Source: an uncultured Opitutia bacterium
Lineage (GTDB): Bacteria; Verrucomicrobiota; Verrucomicrobiia; Opitutales; Opitutaceae
Assembly: GCA_903877135.1 (NCBI GenBank)
Contig: CAIRCN010000022.1
Location: 1 to 50,419, forward strand
Direction of reading: 5' to 3'
Length of the DNA stretch: 50,419 nucleotides
Shown: piece after piece, positions 9,154 to 16,309 of the stretch
Layout of the letters: each line of letters starts with the position of its first letter
Position numbering within the stretch: position 1 is the stretch's first letter
Notes under the pieces: generated by a model
The model's input: the letters and a program-made list of their open reading frames with translations, nothing else
Told to the model about the DNA's origin: nothing
Databases searched by the model: none
Program-made: the position numbers and the translations under genes

Positions 9154-10445
9154 TGCCTTCGCTTCACAAGTCGCTTGTCCGATTCTGGCCGGCCCTCGTG
9201 GCGGCCCTGCTCACCCTTTTCCCCTTGCTGCAAAACCAGCGGGATTTCCGCGTCCTCTTCTATTTTGAGGACGAATGGGATTTGCTCAGCCTTTGGGACC
9301 AGCGCGGCTTCGGCCCGTGGGCTGGCCAAGTCTTCGCGGAAAATTTCGTGCCTCTTTTCAAAACGCTCTGGGGCGGATCCATTTTGTTTTTTGGCGGTAG
9401 CTATTTCGCGCTGATTCTGCTGTTGTGGCTGAATCATGCGCTCAACGCCGCGCTGCTGTGCCGGATCGTGCAACGCCTCGGCTGCAGTGGTTCCGTGGCG
9501 TTGCTGGCAGCGGCGGGCTTTGGCCTGAGCCCCCTGCACTACGAATCCCTGGCCTGGTCGGTGCAGTGGAGCGCCGTGCTTGCGTTCACGTTCGCCCTTT
9601 TCGGACTGCTCGCAATCGTCCCTGACTCATCTGGAGAACTCGCTGCGCCAAGATGGAAACAGATCACGATTGCCTGCACCTGTTCGCTCGCCAGCGCGCT
9701 TTGCTTCTCCCGGGGCATTCTCACCGGGCCGGCTCTCGCCCTGGTCATGCTTCTGTCCGGAGCCCAGGCCGAACGCTGGGTTTACCGGTTGGCGAAAGCG
9801 GTCCTCGTCCTGCTGCCCTCGCTCGCGGTCAGCCTGGTGATTGCCATTGTCTCAAGCGGCAACCACCACCACCTGAGAGATACCTTGCTGCCGGCCACGA
9901 ATTTTGCCCTGCACTATTTCGGCGAAAGTCCACTGCGCACCTCTTTCAGCGATACTTCCGTCAGCGATGGCGCCGCTCTCGCCCTGACTCTGGTGCATCT
10001 GGCCCTCGCGGGCCTCGCCTGGAAGCTCGCGACCCCGCGTCTCCGCCCGCTGGTGATCGCGCTCCTCGCCTTCGAGATCGGCAACGCCGTCCTCCTCGGC
10101 GTCGGGCGCTACCACACGGGCATCCCTTCCGCCGGATGCAGCCGGTATCAATATACCGCCATCGCCTGCATGTTGCCGCTCGCGGCGATCCTCGTGCAGC
10201 GGCTGCTGGTGTTTGTGCCCCAACGCTGGGGCAATGTTTTGGCCGCGGCTGCCGTGGCAGGCCTCATCTGGCATGCGGCGATCCACTGGCCGCCGATCAT
10301 GCATAACTGGCAGACCTGGCGCGGCGCCGAGTTGCGGGCTGCCCTCTCCCAACCGAATTATCCCGCCAACGATCATTTCACCCGCCTGCCTTGGATGACC
10401 AACGAACGGGCCCGCGAGCTGGTCGCCCGTTTCTCGCTACATTGA
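9150..10445 (+). CDS. Polytopic membrane protein, GT-C-like
   Basis: A 431-residue protein with about ten predicted membrane spans (for example ALVAALLTLFPLL, YFALILLLWLNHALNAALL, AVLVLLPSLAVSLVIAIV, NVLAAAAVAGLIW). An acidic stretch, YFEDEWDLLSLWDQRG, lies just after the first span, where GT-C transferases place their catalytic acidic motif, and SRYQYTAIACMLPL near residue 330 resembles the SRY segment of such proteins. I chose the ATG at 9150, which overlaps the stop of the preceding gene; the frame is open back to a GTG at 9090, but that would lie inside the upstream gene. It is the last gene of the + strand polysaccharide block. A lipid-linked-sugar transferase or an unlinked hydrophobic accessory protein are both possible. 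Confidence 0.75.
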   Translation: MMPSLHKSLVRFWPALVAALLTLFPLLQNQRDFRVLFYFEDEWDLLSLWDQRGFGPWAGQVFAENFVPLFKTLWGGSILFFGGSYFALILLLWLNHALNAALLCRIVQRLGCSGSVALLAAAGFGLSPLHYESLAWSVQWSAVLAFTFALFGLLAIVPDSSGELAAPRWKQITIACTCSLASALCFSRGILTGPALALVMLLSGAQAERWVYRLAKAVLVLLPSLAVSLVIAIVSSGNHHHLRDTLLPATNFALHYFGESPLRTSFSDTSVSDGAALALTLVHLALAGLAWKLATPRLRPLVIALLAFEIGNAVLLGVGRYHTGIPSAGCSRYQYTAIACMLPLAAILVQRLLVFVPQRWGNVLAAAAVAGLIWHAAIHWPPIMHNWQTWRGAELRAALSQPNYPANDHFTRLPWMTNERARELVARFSLH

Positions 10446-10519
10446 GGCTGATTCGTATGTGTCCGGCTGAGGACCTACCCCGGGACCTTGATGGTGACGA
10501 TGGGGCGAGACCGACCGCG

Positions 10520-10654
10520 TTACGCGGGACGCCACTGCGACGGCAGCAGCGGACGGAGATCGTCTTGGTTGCTCATCGTAGGCAGGCGCGTGAGGACATC
10601 GCGCAGATATCTGGGAGGAATTACTCTGCCGCTGCGCTCCGACTGAAAAGAGCT
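10520..10654 (-). pseudogene. C-terminal remnant of an IS66-family transposase (TnpC)
   Basis: Read on the - strand, the frame between a stop at 10655-10657 and a TAA at 10520-10522 encodes about 44 residues, including PPRYLRDVLTRLPTM, SNQDDLRPLLP and SQWRPA at the very end. This YLRDVLTRLPT...LLP..W pattern is the conserved C-terminus of IS66-family TnpC transposases. Nothing upstream (residues before PPRYLRD) looks like the rest of the transposase, so only the last 40 or so codons survive. The DNA following the stop (towards 10455) could hold the terminal inverted repeat, but I see no second end to pair with it. It is a dead fragment. Confidence 0.75.
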
Positions 10655-10696
10655 TCACTCCGCCTGCCTTCCCCAAAGCCGGTCTTCGCCGCATGA

Positions 10697-10726
10697 TTGA
10701 GATAATGATAATAGTTCAAGTAATAT
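10697..10726 (+). promoter_or_regulatory. Putative promoter of the abiE operon
   Basis: TTGAGA at 10697-10702 (5 of 6 matches to a sigma-70 -35 box if TTGACA is used) is followed after 18 bases by TAATAT at 10721-10726. The surrounding 100 bases are AT-rich in an otherwise GC-rich window. The start codon of the antitoxin lies 61 bases downstream. The assignment is by eye only. Confidence 0.35.
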
Positions 10727-10784
10727 TTTAACTATTGCATGATTTCCAATCAGTTCTTTGATTGATTTAAGGAAAATAAATCAA
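10710..10784. promoter_or_regulatory. Three successive inverted repeats in front of abiEi (candidate operators)
   Basis: Three perfect inverted repeats lie between the putative promoter and the antitoxin ATG: AATAGTT-N13-AACTATT (10710-10736), CAATCA-N6-TGATTG (10747-10764) and TTGATTTA-N7-TAAATCAA (10762-10784). The third brackets the Shine-Dalgarno-like AAGGA at 10769-10773. A direct repeat GCATGATT occurs at 10691 and 10737. Characterised AbiEi antitoxins autorepress by binding inverted repeats in their own promoter, so these are plausible operator sites; the third could also fold in mRNA and mask the ribosome-binding site. Confidence 0.55.
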
Positions 10785-10786
10785 GC

Positions 10787-11527
10787 ATGGCTTTAACTAC
10801 TACAATTAACCCAATCAAAACATTGGCTGCCCTCCCCAGGGGTGGACCGGTGGCCACCGCGCGCCTCAAGGAGGTCGGCGTGTCGTCTGCCCTCGCCTCG
10901 CACTACGTGCGGGCTGGCTGGCTGACGCGACTGGGCCGTGGCGTGTTCATGTTCCCAAACGACGAATTGGCAGTGACAGCGTCGTTGACGGTGCTGGCCT
11001 GCAACGTGCCGGGCCTGCACGTCGGGGGAAAAACTGCGCTGGCCTGGCGCGGCATACGTCACAACGTCGGGCAGCGCGAGAAGCTGACCCTATGGGGCAA
11101 CGATCCCCACCCTCTACCCGAGTGGTTCAATCAGCGATTCCCCGCGCGCTATGTCGCACGGAAGCTTTTCGACGCCAAGCTACCTACTGACTTCGGACTC
11201 CAACCTTTGCCGGAGGCGCCGACTGGCGCGCTAGTCTCGGTGCCGGAGCGAGCCCTCCTCGAAATGTTGAGCGAGGTCGGAACCCCACGGCAGGGAATTG
11301 AGGAAGCCCGCAATATCATGGAGGGTGTCCGTTCGCCGCGTCTCGATGTGCTCGGCACGCTCTTGCAGCACTGCCCGAGCGTGAAGGTCGGGCGGCTGTG
11401 TGTGCAATGGGCGGAGGAACTGAGCTTGGAATGGGCGGCCGACGCCCGACGCCTCGCCGGCCCGCGGGGCCGGGGTCGCTGGCTCACCCGCCTGCCCGAC
11501 GGTCGAACGCTCGTGCTCAAACCCTGA
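10787..11527 (+). CDS. AbiEi-like antitoxin / transcriptional regulator (type IV TA)
   Basis: A 246-residue protein matching the AbiEi antitoxin layout: an N-terminal winged-helix region (residues about 8-70, ARLKEVGVSSALASHYVRAG then GWLTRLGRGVFMFPN) and a C-terminal domain with LHVGGKTALAWRGIRHNV and a VPERALLEMLSEV segment. In characterised AbiE systems the antitoxin represses its own operon and neutralises the nucleotidyltransferase toxin without lasting contact. The ATG follows an AAGGAAA ribosome-binding site. The stop overlaps the ATG of the next gene by one base, so the pair is an operon. Low-GC upstream DNA and an adjacent transposase remnant suggest horizontal acquisition. Because the toxin gene next door is frameshifted, this antitoxin may now be an orphan. 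Confidence 0.85.
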   Translation: MALTTTINPIKTLAALPRGGPVATARLKEVGVSSALASHYVRAGWLTRLGRGVFMFPNDELAVTASLTVLACNVPGLHVGGKTALAWRGIRHNVGQREKLTLWGNDPHPLPEWFNQRFPARYVARKLFDAKLPTDFGLQPLPEAPTGALVSVPERALLEMLSEVGTPRQGIEEARNIMEGVRSPRLDVLGTLLQHCPSVKVGRLCVQWAEELSLEWAADARRLAGPRGRGRWLTRLPDGRTLVLKP

Positions 11528-12442
11528 TGGATACCGCCTACCTCAAAACTGTCCGCCTGCTGCTCGACGCCGCCCCCGAGGTGTTTCGCTCGGGGATGTT
11601 CGCCATGAAGGGCGGCACGGCGATCAATCTCTTCGTCCAAGACCTGCCTCGTCTGTCCGTGGATATCGACGTTGTCTACGTGCTGCATGACAAGCCGCGC
11701 GAGACGGCACTGACGGAAATAGCCACAGAACTGAACGCCATCCGCGACCCGACTCCAACGCCGCGGTCTCGCCGCTGAAGTCATGGCCACGTCGGTCGGG
11801 GACGAAACCAAGATATTCGTCCGTCGGGGCCGCGATCTGGTTAAGGTCGAAATCAACCACGTCTTCCGGGGCACGGTGCTGCCGCTGGAAACGCGACCGC
11901 TCGTCAAAGCCGCGAGCGACCTGTTCACCGCGGCTTTCAGCGTGCCGACATTGGCCGTGCCTGAACTCTACGGCAGCAAACTCGTCGCCGCGCTGGATCG
12001 CCAGCACCCGCGCGATTTCTTCGATGTGCATGGGATGTTCCAGACTCACGGCCTGCGTCCCGAGACCGTCGAATGCTTTATCGCCTACCTCGCCGGCCAC
12101 AATCGGCCTGTGCATGAAGTGCTCTTCTCGCGTGATCTGGAGATGGGGCCGGCTTTCGAAAACGAATTCGTCGGCCTAGAACGCGTCCCGATCACACTCG
12201 CCGATCTCAAGGCGACGCGGGATCGTCTGCGCCGCGAACTCCTCGCTACGCTCACCGATGCCCAGAAGCGCTTCCTGCTGACCCTGGTCGCGGGTGAACC
12301 ACAGTGGGCATTGCTGTCACTTCCGCATCTGGCGCAACTCCCCGCCGTGCAGTGGAAGCTGCATAATCTCGCGCACCTCAGGAAGGCGAACCCAACGAAA
12401 TTCAAGGCACAGGCCGACGAGTTGAAGATGCGATTAGGGTAG
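11527..12442 (+). pseudogene. AbiEii-like nucleotidyltransferase toxin, frameshifted
   Basis: Two overlapping-in-homology frames make up one AbiEii/AbiGii-type toxin. The first (11527-11778) carries MKGGTAINLF and RLSVDIDVVY, the G-G-T and D-x-D nucleotidyltransferase motifs. It runs out of frame at GACCCGAC (11746-11753). Removing one C from CCC (11748-11750) joins it to the second frame as ...AIRDRLQRRGLAAEVMATSV..., which continues to 12442 with KVEINHVFRG and HPRDFFDVHGMF, the remaining conserved motifs. The repaired protein would be about 304 residues, the normal family size. Either the toxin is inactivated, the base is a sequencing error, or (less likely) a slippery C-run restores the frame. 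The start ATG overlaps the antitoxin stop. Confidence 0.85.
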
Positions 12443-12530
12443 CCGCAACCCCTTATTGCCCAAACGGGGATGTAGTGTCAGCCTCATTCCCATCTGCGAT
12501 TGGTCTCTGGGTTGCTGTTTTTCCACGCGA

Positions 12531-12562
12531 TCATCCTTGGCGCCCTTCGGAGGCAAGGATGA
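12531..12562. repeat. Hairpin with 9-bp perfect stem downstream of abiEii
   Basis: TCATCCTTG (12531-12539) and CAAGGATGA (12554-12562) are perfect inverted copies separated by 14 bases. It lies 89 bases after the toxin stop. There is no T-run on either side, so it is not a textbook Rho-independent terminator; a dispersed palindrome is another reading. Confidence 0.5.
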
Positions 12563-12618
12563 AGTGTGTTGGATAATTGCCTTCATTGAACCGTCCTTTC
12601 GATTTTGATGAATACTGG

Positions 12619-12649
12619 TGCTAAACTCAGCAATAAAATCAGTTTAGCA
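12619..12649. repeat. AT-rich inverted repeat, 9-bp arms
   Basis: TGCTAAACT (12619-12627) and AGTTTAGCA (12641-12649) are perfect inverted copies with a 13-base AT-rich spacer. The same core GTGCTAAAC recurs in direct orientation at 12789-12797, next to the tRNA 3' end. Function unknown; candidate protein-binding or recombination site. Confidence 0.45.
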
Positions 12650-12802
12650 TTTTAGGGGGGCGACTTTTGTATGGTTTTCCACGCACCATCAAGCCGAACT
12701 TACGAACCGCCTGATAATAGGATTTTTTGACATCCTGGAAATCTCCGAGTGAAACGGGGGCATAGGCTGAAGTTTTGCACTTCGTTCGTGCTAAACGTAA
12801 TT

Positions 12803-12878
12803 TGGTGGAGCAGATGGGGATCAAACCCACGACCTCGTCGTTGCGAACGACGCGCTCTATCAACTGAGCTACTGCCCC
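12803..12878 (-). tRNA. tRNA-Ala (anticodon CGC)
   Basis: The - strand folds into a full cloverleaf of 76 bases with an encoded CCA end. The acceptor arm pairs GGGGCAG with CTGCTCC and contains G3:U70, the alanine identity pair. The anticodon loop is TTCGCAA, anticodon CGC, reading GCG. The T arm is GTGGG-TTTGATC-CCCAT, with a slightly unusual loop. The accessory DNA (abiE block) begins immediately downstream of its 3' end, which is the usual side for integration at tRNA genes. Confidence 0.95.
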
Positions 12879-12980
12879 AGCAGGGAGGCGAGGTTCTGCG
12901 CAATCGGTGTGCGCGAGTAAACATCAAACTGACAATTCCGCCCCGACCATGCCGGCTCCACCATGACCCTGCGCTCAACA

Positions 12981-14009
12981 CTAGCCCGCCGCCCCAACCA
13001 GCCGGGCAAAAATCATCTTGCCCCCCGCGGTGGGCAGCACGCTGACAATCTCGACCCGAACGCTCCGGCCCAGATAGGCGCGCGCTTCGCTGACCACGAC
13101 CATCGAGCCGTCTTCCAGATAGCCCACCGCCTGTCCGTCGTCCTTGCCTTGCTTCACCAAATCAACCTCCATCGTCTCGCCGAGCATGAGTTCGGGCCGC
13201 AGTGATTTGGCGAGAAGGTTGAGGTTGAGCCACGTCACACCATGAAACTCCGCCATTTTCGCCAGATTGTAGTCGGTCGTCAGCAGTTTTGCGCGCATCG
13301 ACTGCGCGAGGAAGACCAGCTTGGCGTCCACGTCCTCGCGTTTCATGACTTCACTCTCCGGGATACGGATGTCGAGGTGCTTGATGCGGCGCAGTTCGTT
13401 CAGCACCTCCAACCCGCGGCGACCCCGCGCCTGCTTGATCGGGTCGGCAGAATCAGCGACGGACTGCAGTTCATTGAGCACAAAACGAGGGATGACCAGC
13501 GCGGCATTGAGAAACCCTGCCTCGCACACCCGCGCGATTCGGCCGTCGATCAACACGCTGGTATCAACCACAACCAGCGGCACATCGACCTCGTGCGGGA
13601 CAAAGCGGACGTAGGGGATCACAAGGTGAAACTCGTCCTTGCCCCGCAGCGCGATCACCGCCGCAAGATACGGACAGACGAGGAACAACCCCAGTCGGAT
13701 GAGATAAATGGTCGCCGGATCCATTGCATCACCATGCTGCGGGTTGATTTCCAGCAGCGGCGAGAGGCCCACCATGTGCGCAATCAGCAGCCCAACCCCG
13801 ATGCCAAATGTGATCGCCGACAGACCGCGCAAAGAAAAACCCTTCAGCATCATGTCGATCAACACCACGAGCACACCGATGCCGAGGCCCACGAGGACGG
13901 CCACGGCGCGGTAGCGTTCGCCCGCAAGAACGGTAAAAGAAATGAGCCAGCCCGCCGCGATGCAGAGCGCAACGAAAAGCAGGCGGATTGTAAGCAAGGT
14001 TTTGTTCAT
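12981..14009 (-). CDS. YacL-like PIN-TRAM domain membrane protein
   Basis: A 342-residue protein with four N-terminal membrane spans (residues about 5-115: LLFVALCIAAGWLISFTV, VAVLVGLGIGVLVVLIDMML, AITFGIGVGLLIAHMV and LGLFLVCPYLAAVIAL), then a PIN nuclease domain starting near residue 143 (VVVDTSVLIDGR, with the first catalytic Asp) and carrying LTTDYNLAKMAE near 245, and a C-terminal TRAM RNA-binding domain (from about 275: GETMEVDLVKQGKDDGQAVGY). This matches the YacL family of Gram-positive and verrucomicrobial genomes, thought to be a membrane-anchored RNase. A 38-residue membrane protein gene precedes it on the same strand. Confidence 0.9.
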   Translation of the reverse strand: MNKTLLTIRLLFVALCIAAGWLISFTVLAGERYRAVAVLVGLGIGVLVVLIDMMLKGFSLRGLSAITFGIGVGLLIAHMVGLSPLLEINPQHGDAMDPATIYLIRLGLFLVCPYLAAVIALRGKDEFHLVIPYVRFVPHEVDVPLVVVDTSVLIDGRIARVCEAGFLNAALVIPRFVLNELQSVADSADPIKQARGRRGLEVLNELRRIKHLDIRIPESEVMKREDVDAKLVFLAQSMRAKLLTTDYNLAKMAEFHGVTWLNLNLLAKSLRPELMLGETMEVDLVKQGKDDGQAVGYLEDGSMVVVSEARAYLGRSVRVEIVSVLPTAGGKMIFARLVGAAG

Positions 14010-14028
14010 GAAGCGGGGGCGGAGAGCG

Positions 14029-14145
14029 TTAGCGCAAACGCACCCAGAACAACACCAAAGGCGCGACGATCATCACGAACATCAGCACATAAAGCAGCCA
14101 TTGTGCCCGGCGGGCTTTTGCTTTTTCAGCCAGATCAGCATCCAT
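14029..14145 (-). CDS. Small membrane protein, 38 residues
   Basis: A short frame upstream of the YacL-like gene on the same strand, 19 bases from it. It starts with MDADLAEKAKARRAQW, a basic amphipathic stretch, and continues with one membrane span (LLYVLMFVMIVAPLVLFW) and a VRLR tail, a classic single-span small-protein profile with a positive-in topology. The composition, spacing and orientation make it a likely real gene, co-transcribed with the PIN-TRAM gene. Function unknown; it could be a membrane partner of that protein. The ribosome-binding site (GGGAC) is weak. Confidence 0.6.
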   Translation of the reverse strand: MDADLAEKAKARRAQWLLYVLMFVMIVAPLVLFWVRLR

Positions 14146-14176
14146 TTCAGTCCCAGCGCACCAAACCCCCCCTCGC

Positions 14177-14587
14177 ATGACAACCCAATACTGGCTCGTG
14201 AAATCAGAACCCGGCGCCTACGCGTGGACCGACCTCGTCCGCGACAAACGCACTGCCTGGACCGGCGTGCGCAATTATCAGGCGCGCATCCATCTCAACG
14301 CCATGCGCCCAGGTGACCGCGTCCTGTTCTACGAGAGCGTGACGACGAAGGCCGTCGTTGGTCTCGCGCAGGTCACCAAACCTGCGTTTCCCGACCCGAC
14401 CGCGAAGGAACCCGGCTGGGTGGCCGTGGAACTCGAAGCCGTCGCGCCCCTGCCCAAACCCGTGCCCCTCGCCCGGATCAAGGCGGAGCCCGCGTTCGCC
14501 AAGATTGCCCTGCTCCGCCAGAGCCTCCTCTCGGTCCTGCCACTCACCCGCGCGGAATTCGACCGCTTCCGGCAACTCGGCGTGTAG
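14177..14587 (+). CDS. EVE domain-containing protein
   Basis: A 136-residue single-domain EVE protein (PUA-like superfamily; related to human THYN1). The diagnostic pieces are present: YWLVKSEPGAYAWTDL at the N-terminus, WTGVRNYQARIHLNAMRPGD near residue 29 and VLFYES near 49, then GWVAVELEAV near 81. EVE domains bind modified bases in DNA or RNA; the aromatic cage formed around these motifs is the binding site. Some EVE proteins sit in defence islands, but this one is next to housekeeping genes. Divergent from the small membrane protein gene, with 31 bases between the two starts. Confidence 0.92.
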   Translation: MTTQYWLVKSEPGAYAWTDLVRDKRTAWTGVRNYQARIHLNAMRPGDRVLFYESVTTKAVVGLAQVTKPAFPDPTAKEPGWVAVELEAVAPLPKPVPLARIKAEPAFAKIALLRQSLLSVLPLTRAEFDRFRQLGV

Positions 14588-14599
14588 GTGCAGGCCCGG

Positions 14600-16224
14600 T
14601 CAATCGATCACCAACTCGACCACAACGCGAAAACCGATGTGCCGGGCGCGTTCGGTCTTGTCGGTCAGCGCTACGGAAAACGGCTTCAAGGCCCCAGCGG
14701 ATCGAGGTAGCTCCCCCCCGCCACGGGTGCCGCTTTGGCGTCGGTCACGGCCGGCTCCAGCCACTCCGCGACATTGCCGGTCAGATCGTGAAAGCCGGCG
14801 GCGTTGGTTTGCTGCCGCCCGACTTCCTGACTGTGCCCGCCGGCCGTCTCCACGCTCCAAGTGGGACTGTCGCCCTCGCCGAGGGCCGCGCGGAACTCCC
14901 GCTCCGTCGGCAACCGCGCCCGGGTGCCGAGCAGCCACGACAGCCGCTGACAAAATTCTTGTGCTTCAAGCCAGGTGACGTAATCGACCGGCCGCGCGCG
15001 GCCCAGATTGCGGCTGGGGTCGGTGCGCATCACCTTCGCGTCGATTTCCTGGGTTAATTCCGTTTTCAGCATCAGCACATTGCTCGTCTCCGACACCGGC
15101 ACGAGCCGGTCGTAAATCTGGTCCTGAAGTTGGCGGATGTCCCGGCGCCGCAATCCCAGGTAGGCCAGCTTGATTTTCAGCGCGCCGTCGAAATTGCGGC
15201 TCTTCGGAAATTCTGCCTCGACCCGCTCCAGCAGCGCCCGGGCATCAGTGATTTTCTGACCGGCCACGACCACCTGCCGCTTGAGCAGGCAGGCTGTCGC
15301 AGCGTGATCCAGCGCCACTACGGCCGTCATCAGCTCCGCGGAGAGGACCGTCTGGCGTTTGATCTCCAAGGCTTCCATCCGCTGCGTCGTGACAAACCGG
15401 CTGCGCGCGAACTTCGCGTTGAGATCGCGCTGCAAAACGATGGCCCGTTGGTAAAGCTCGGCCGCCTCCAGCGCGCGCCCCCGATCCGCGGCGGCATCCG
15501 CCGCCTTCTCGCGGGCGTCGATTTCCGCCGCGACCCCGGCAGCGTTGAGCGAGGCAATCTCGGCATCGATGGCATCGAGGCCCGGTTGGTTGGCAAACTG
15601 GGTGCGCGCCTAGCGCTGGTTGATTTGCACCTGCACCTCCCGCGCGCGGCCAAACGCCGCCAGCGCATCCGCCAGCGCAGCTCGGTAGCGGCGGCCCGGG
15701 CCTGTCGCAACGCCGCTTGGGCCACGAGTTGCAGCGCCTCGCGCAATTTTGCGGTCGCGGCCTCCGCCCTGCCGGCTTTCTGTTCTTCGCCCGAGGCTGT
15801 CTCCAACTCAGCGATCCCGACCGTCGCCAGTTTGGCTCGCTCGGTGTCGCGCGCCGCTTTGAGCCGGTCGAGCCGCACCTTTTGCTCGAGCCCAGCCCGC
15901 AAATTCAGCCGCAGCAACTCCCGCTGCTGAGTCATCGCCTGCTCCAGCAGCCGGATCGCGGCCTCTCCGGTCAGCGCCGCGGTCGCCTGCAGTTAGTATT
16001 TTTTCTCCTGTTCGCCGATGTCGTCCGATAGTTTCCGATGCTCGGTGTTAAGCGCGACCCGCGACGGCTCCGTCATGCCGCCTTCGGTCTTCCGCGGTCC
16101 AAGCGCGGCGATGAAAAAATACAGTCCGCCCAGCAGCAGCCACTCCCACCAGCCCGGCTGCCCACGGCCAAATCCGGGACCAGGTACCGCTCCACTGCTC
16201 GAGTTTGGTGCGCACATCCGCCAT
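14600..16224 (-). pseudogene. SUMF1/FGE-domain protein, decayed (three frameshifts, two stops)
   Basis: The fragments line up as one former protein of about 540 residues. It begins at ATG 16222-16224 (MADVRTKLEQWSGTW), shifts frame at about 16162 into WWEWLLLGGLYFFIAALG (a membrane span), meets a TAA at 15993-15995, continues in a coiled-coil-like region (ELLRLNLRAGLEQKVRLDRL), shifts frame near 15690, meets a TAG at 15610-15612, then runs into a SUMF1 domain (KTELTQE, PVDYVTW, RLPTEREFRAAL, FHDLTGNVAEWLEP, GGSYLD), and shifts again near 14698 before ending in TERARHIGFRVVVEL at 14600. The domain is related to formylglycine-generating enzyme. Five independent lesions rule out a functional product. 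Confidence 0.85.
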
Positions 16225-16309
16225 GACAGGACGACGAATAGGCCCGCGGACGGAAAATGCAATGCGATCCCCGCTCGACACCGCACCTGTTTGCCTTTTG
16301 CAAAGAGCC

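Larger units (their letters stand above)
10446..10786. other. Intergenic region between polysaccharide cluster and abiE pair
   Basis: A 341-base stretch without an intact gene. The first two thirds are GC-rich and hold an IS66 transposase remnant on the - strand (10520-10654). The last 100 bases are sharply AT-rich and hold the presumptive control region of the AbiE antitoxin gene with three inverted repeats. The abrupt change in base composition marks the junction between a relic insertion and the TA module. Confidence 0.8.
12443..12802. other. Non-coding region between abiEii and tRNA-Ala
   Basis: A 360-base gene-free stretch. It holds a hairpin (12531-12562), a low-GC inverted repeat (12619-12649) and a further copy of its arm (GTGCTAAAC at 12789). 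A - strand frame of 74 codons (12639-12863) runs through the tRNA gene and is not credible as a gene, although its part downstream of the tRNA could be relic DNA. Its position directly 3' of a tRNA gene is that expected of old island DNA. Confidence 0.7.

Noticed and set aside
12639-12863. 74-codon - strand frame after the tRNA-Ala
   Set aside because: It runs through the tRNA gene itself and has no recognisable motif, so the coding reading is not credible.
13242-14180. 312-codon + strand frame opposite the PIN-TRAM gene
   Set aside because: His/Gln/Arg-rich shadow composition with no recognisable domain.
14177-14587. EVE protein as part of a defence system
   Set aside because: EVE domains can occur in modification-dependent defence, but here no nuclease or helicase partner is adjacent and the protein is the common stand-alone form.
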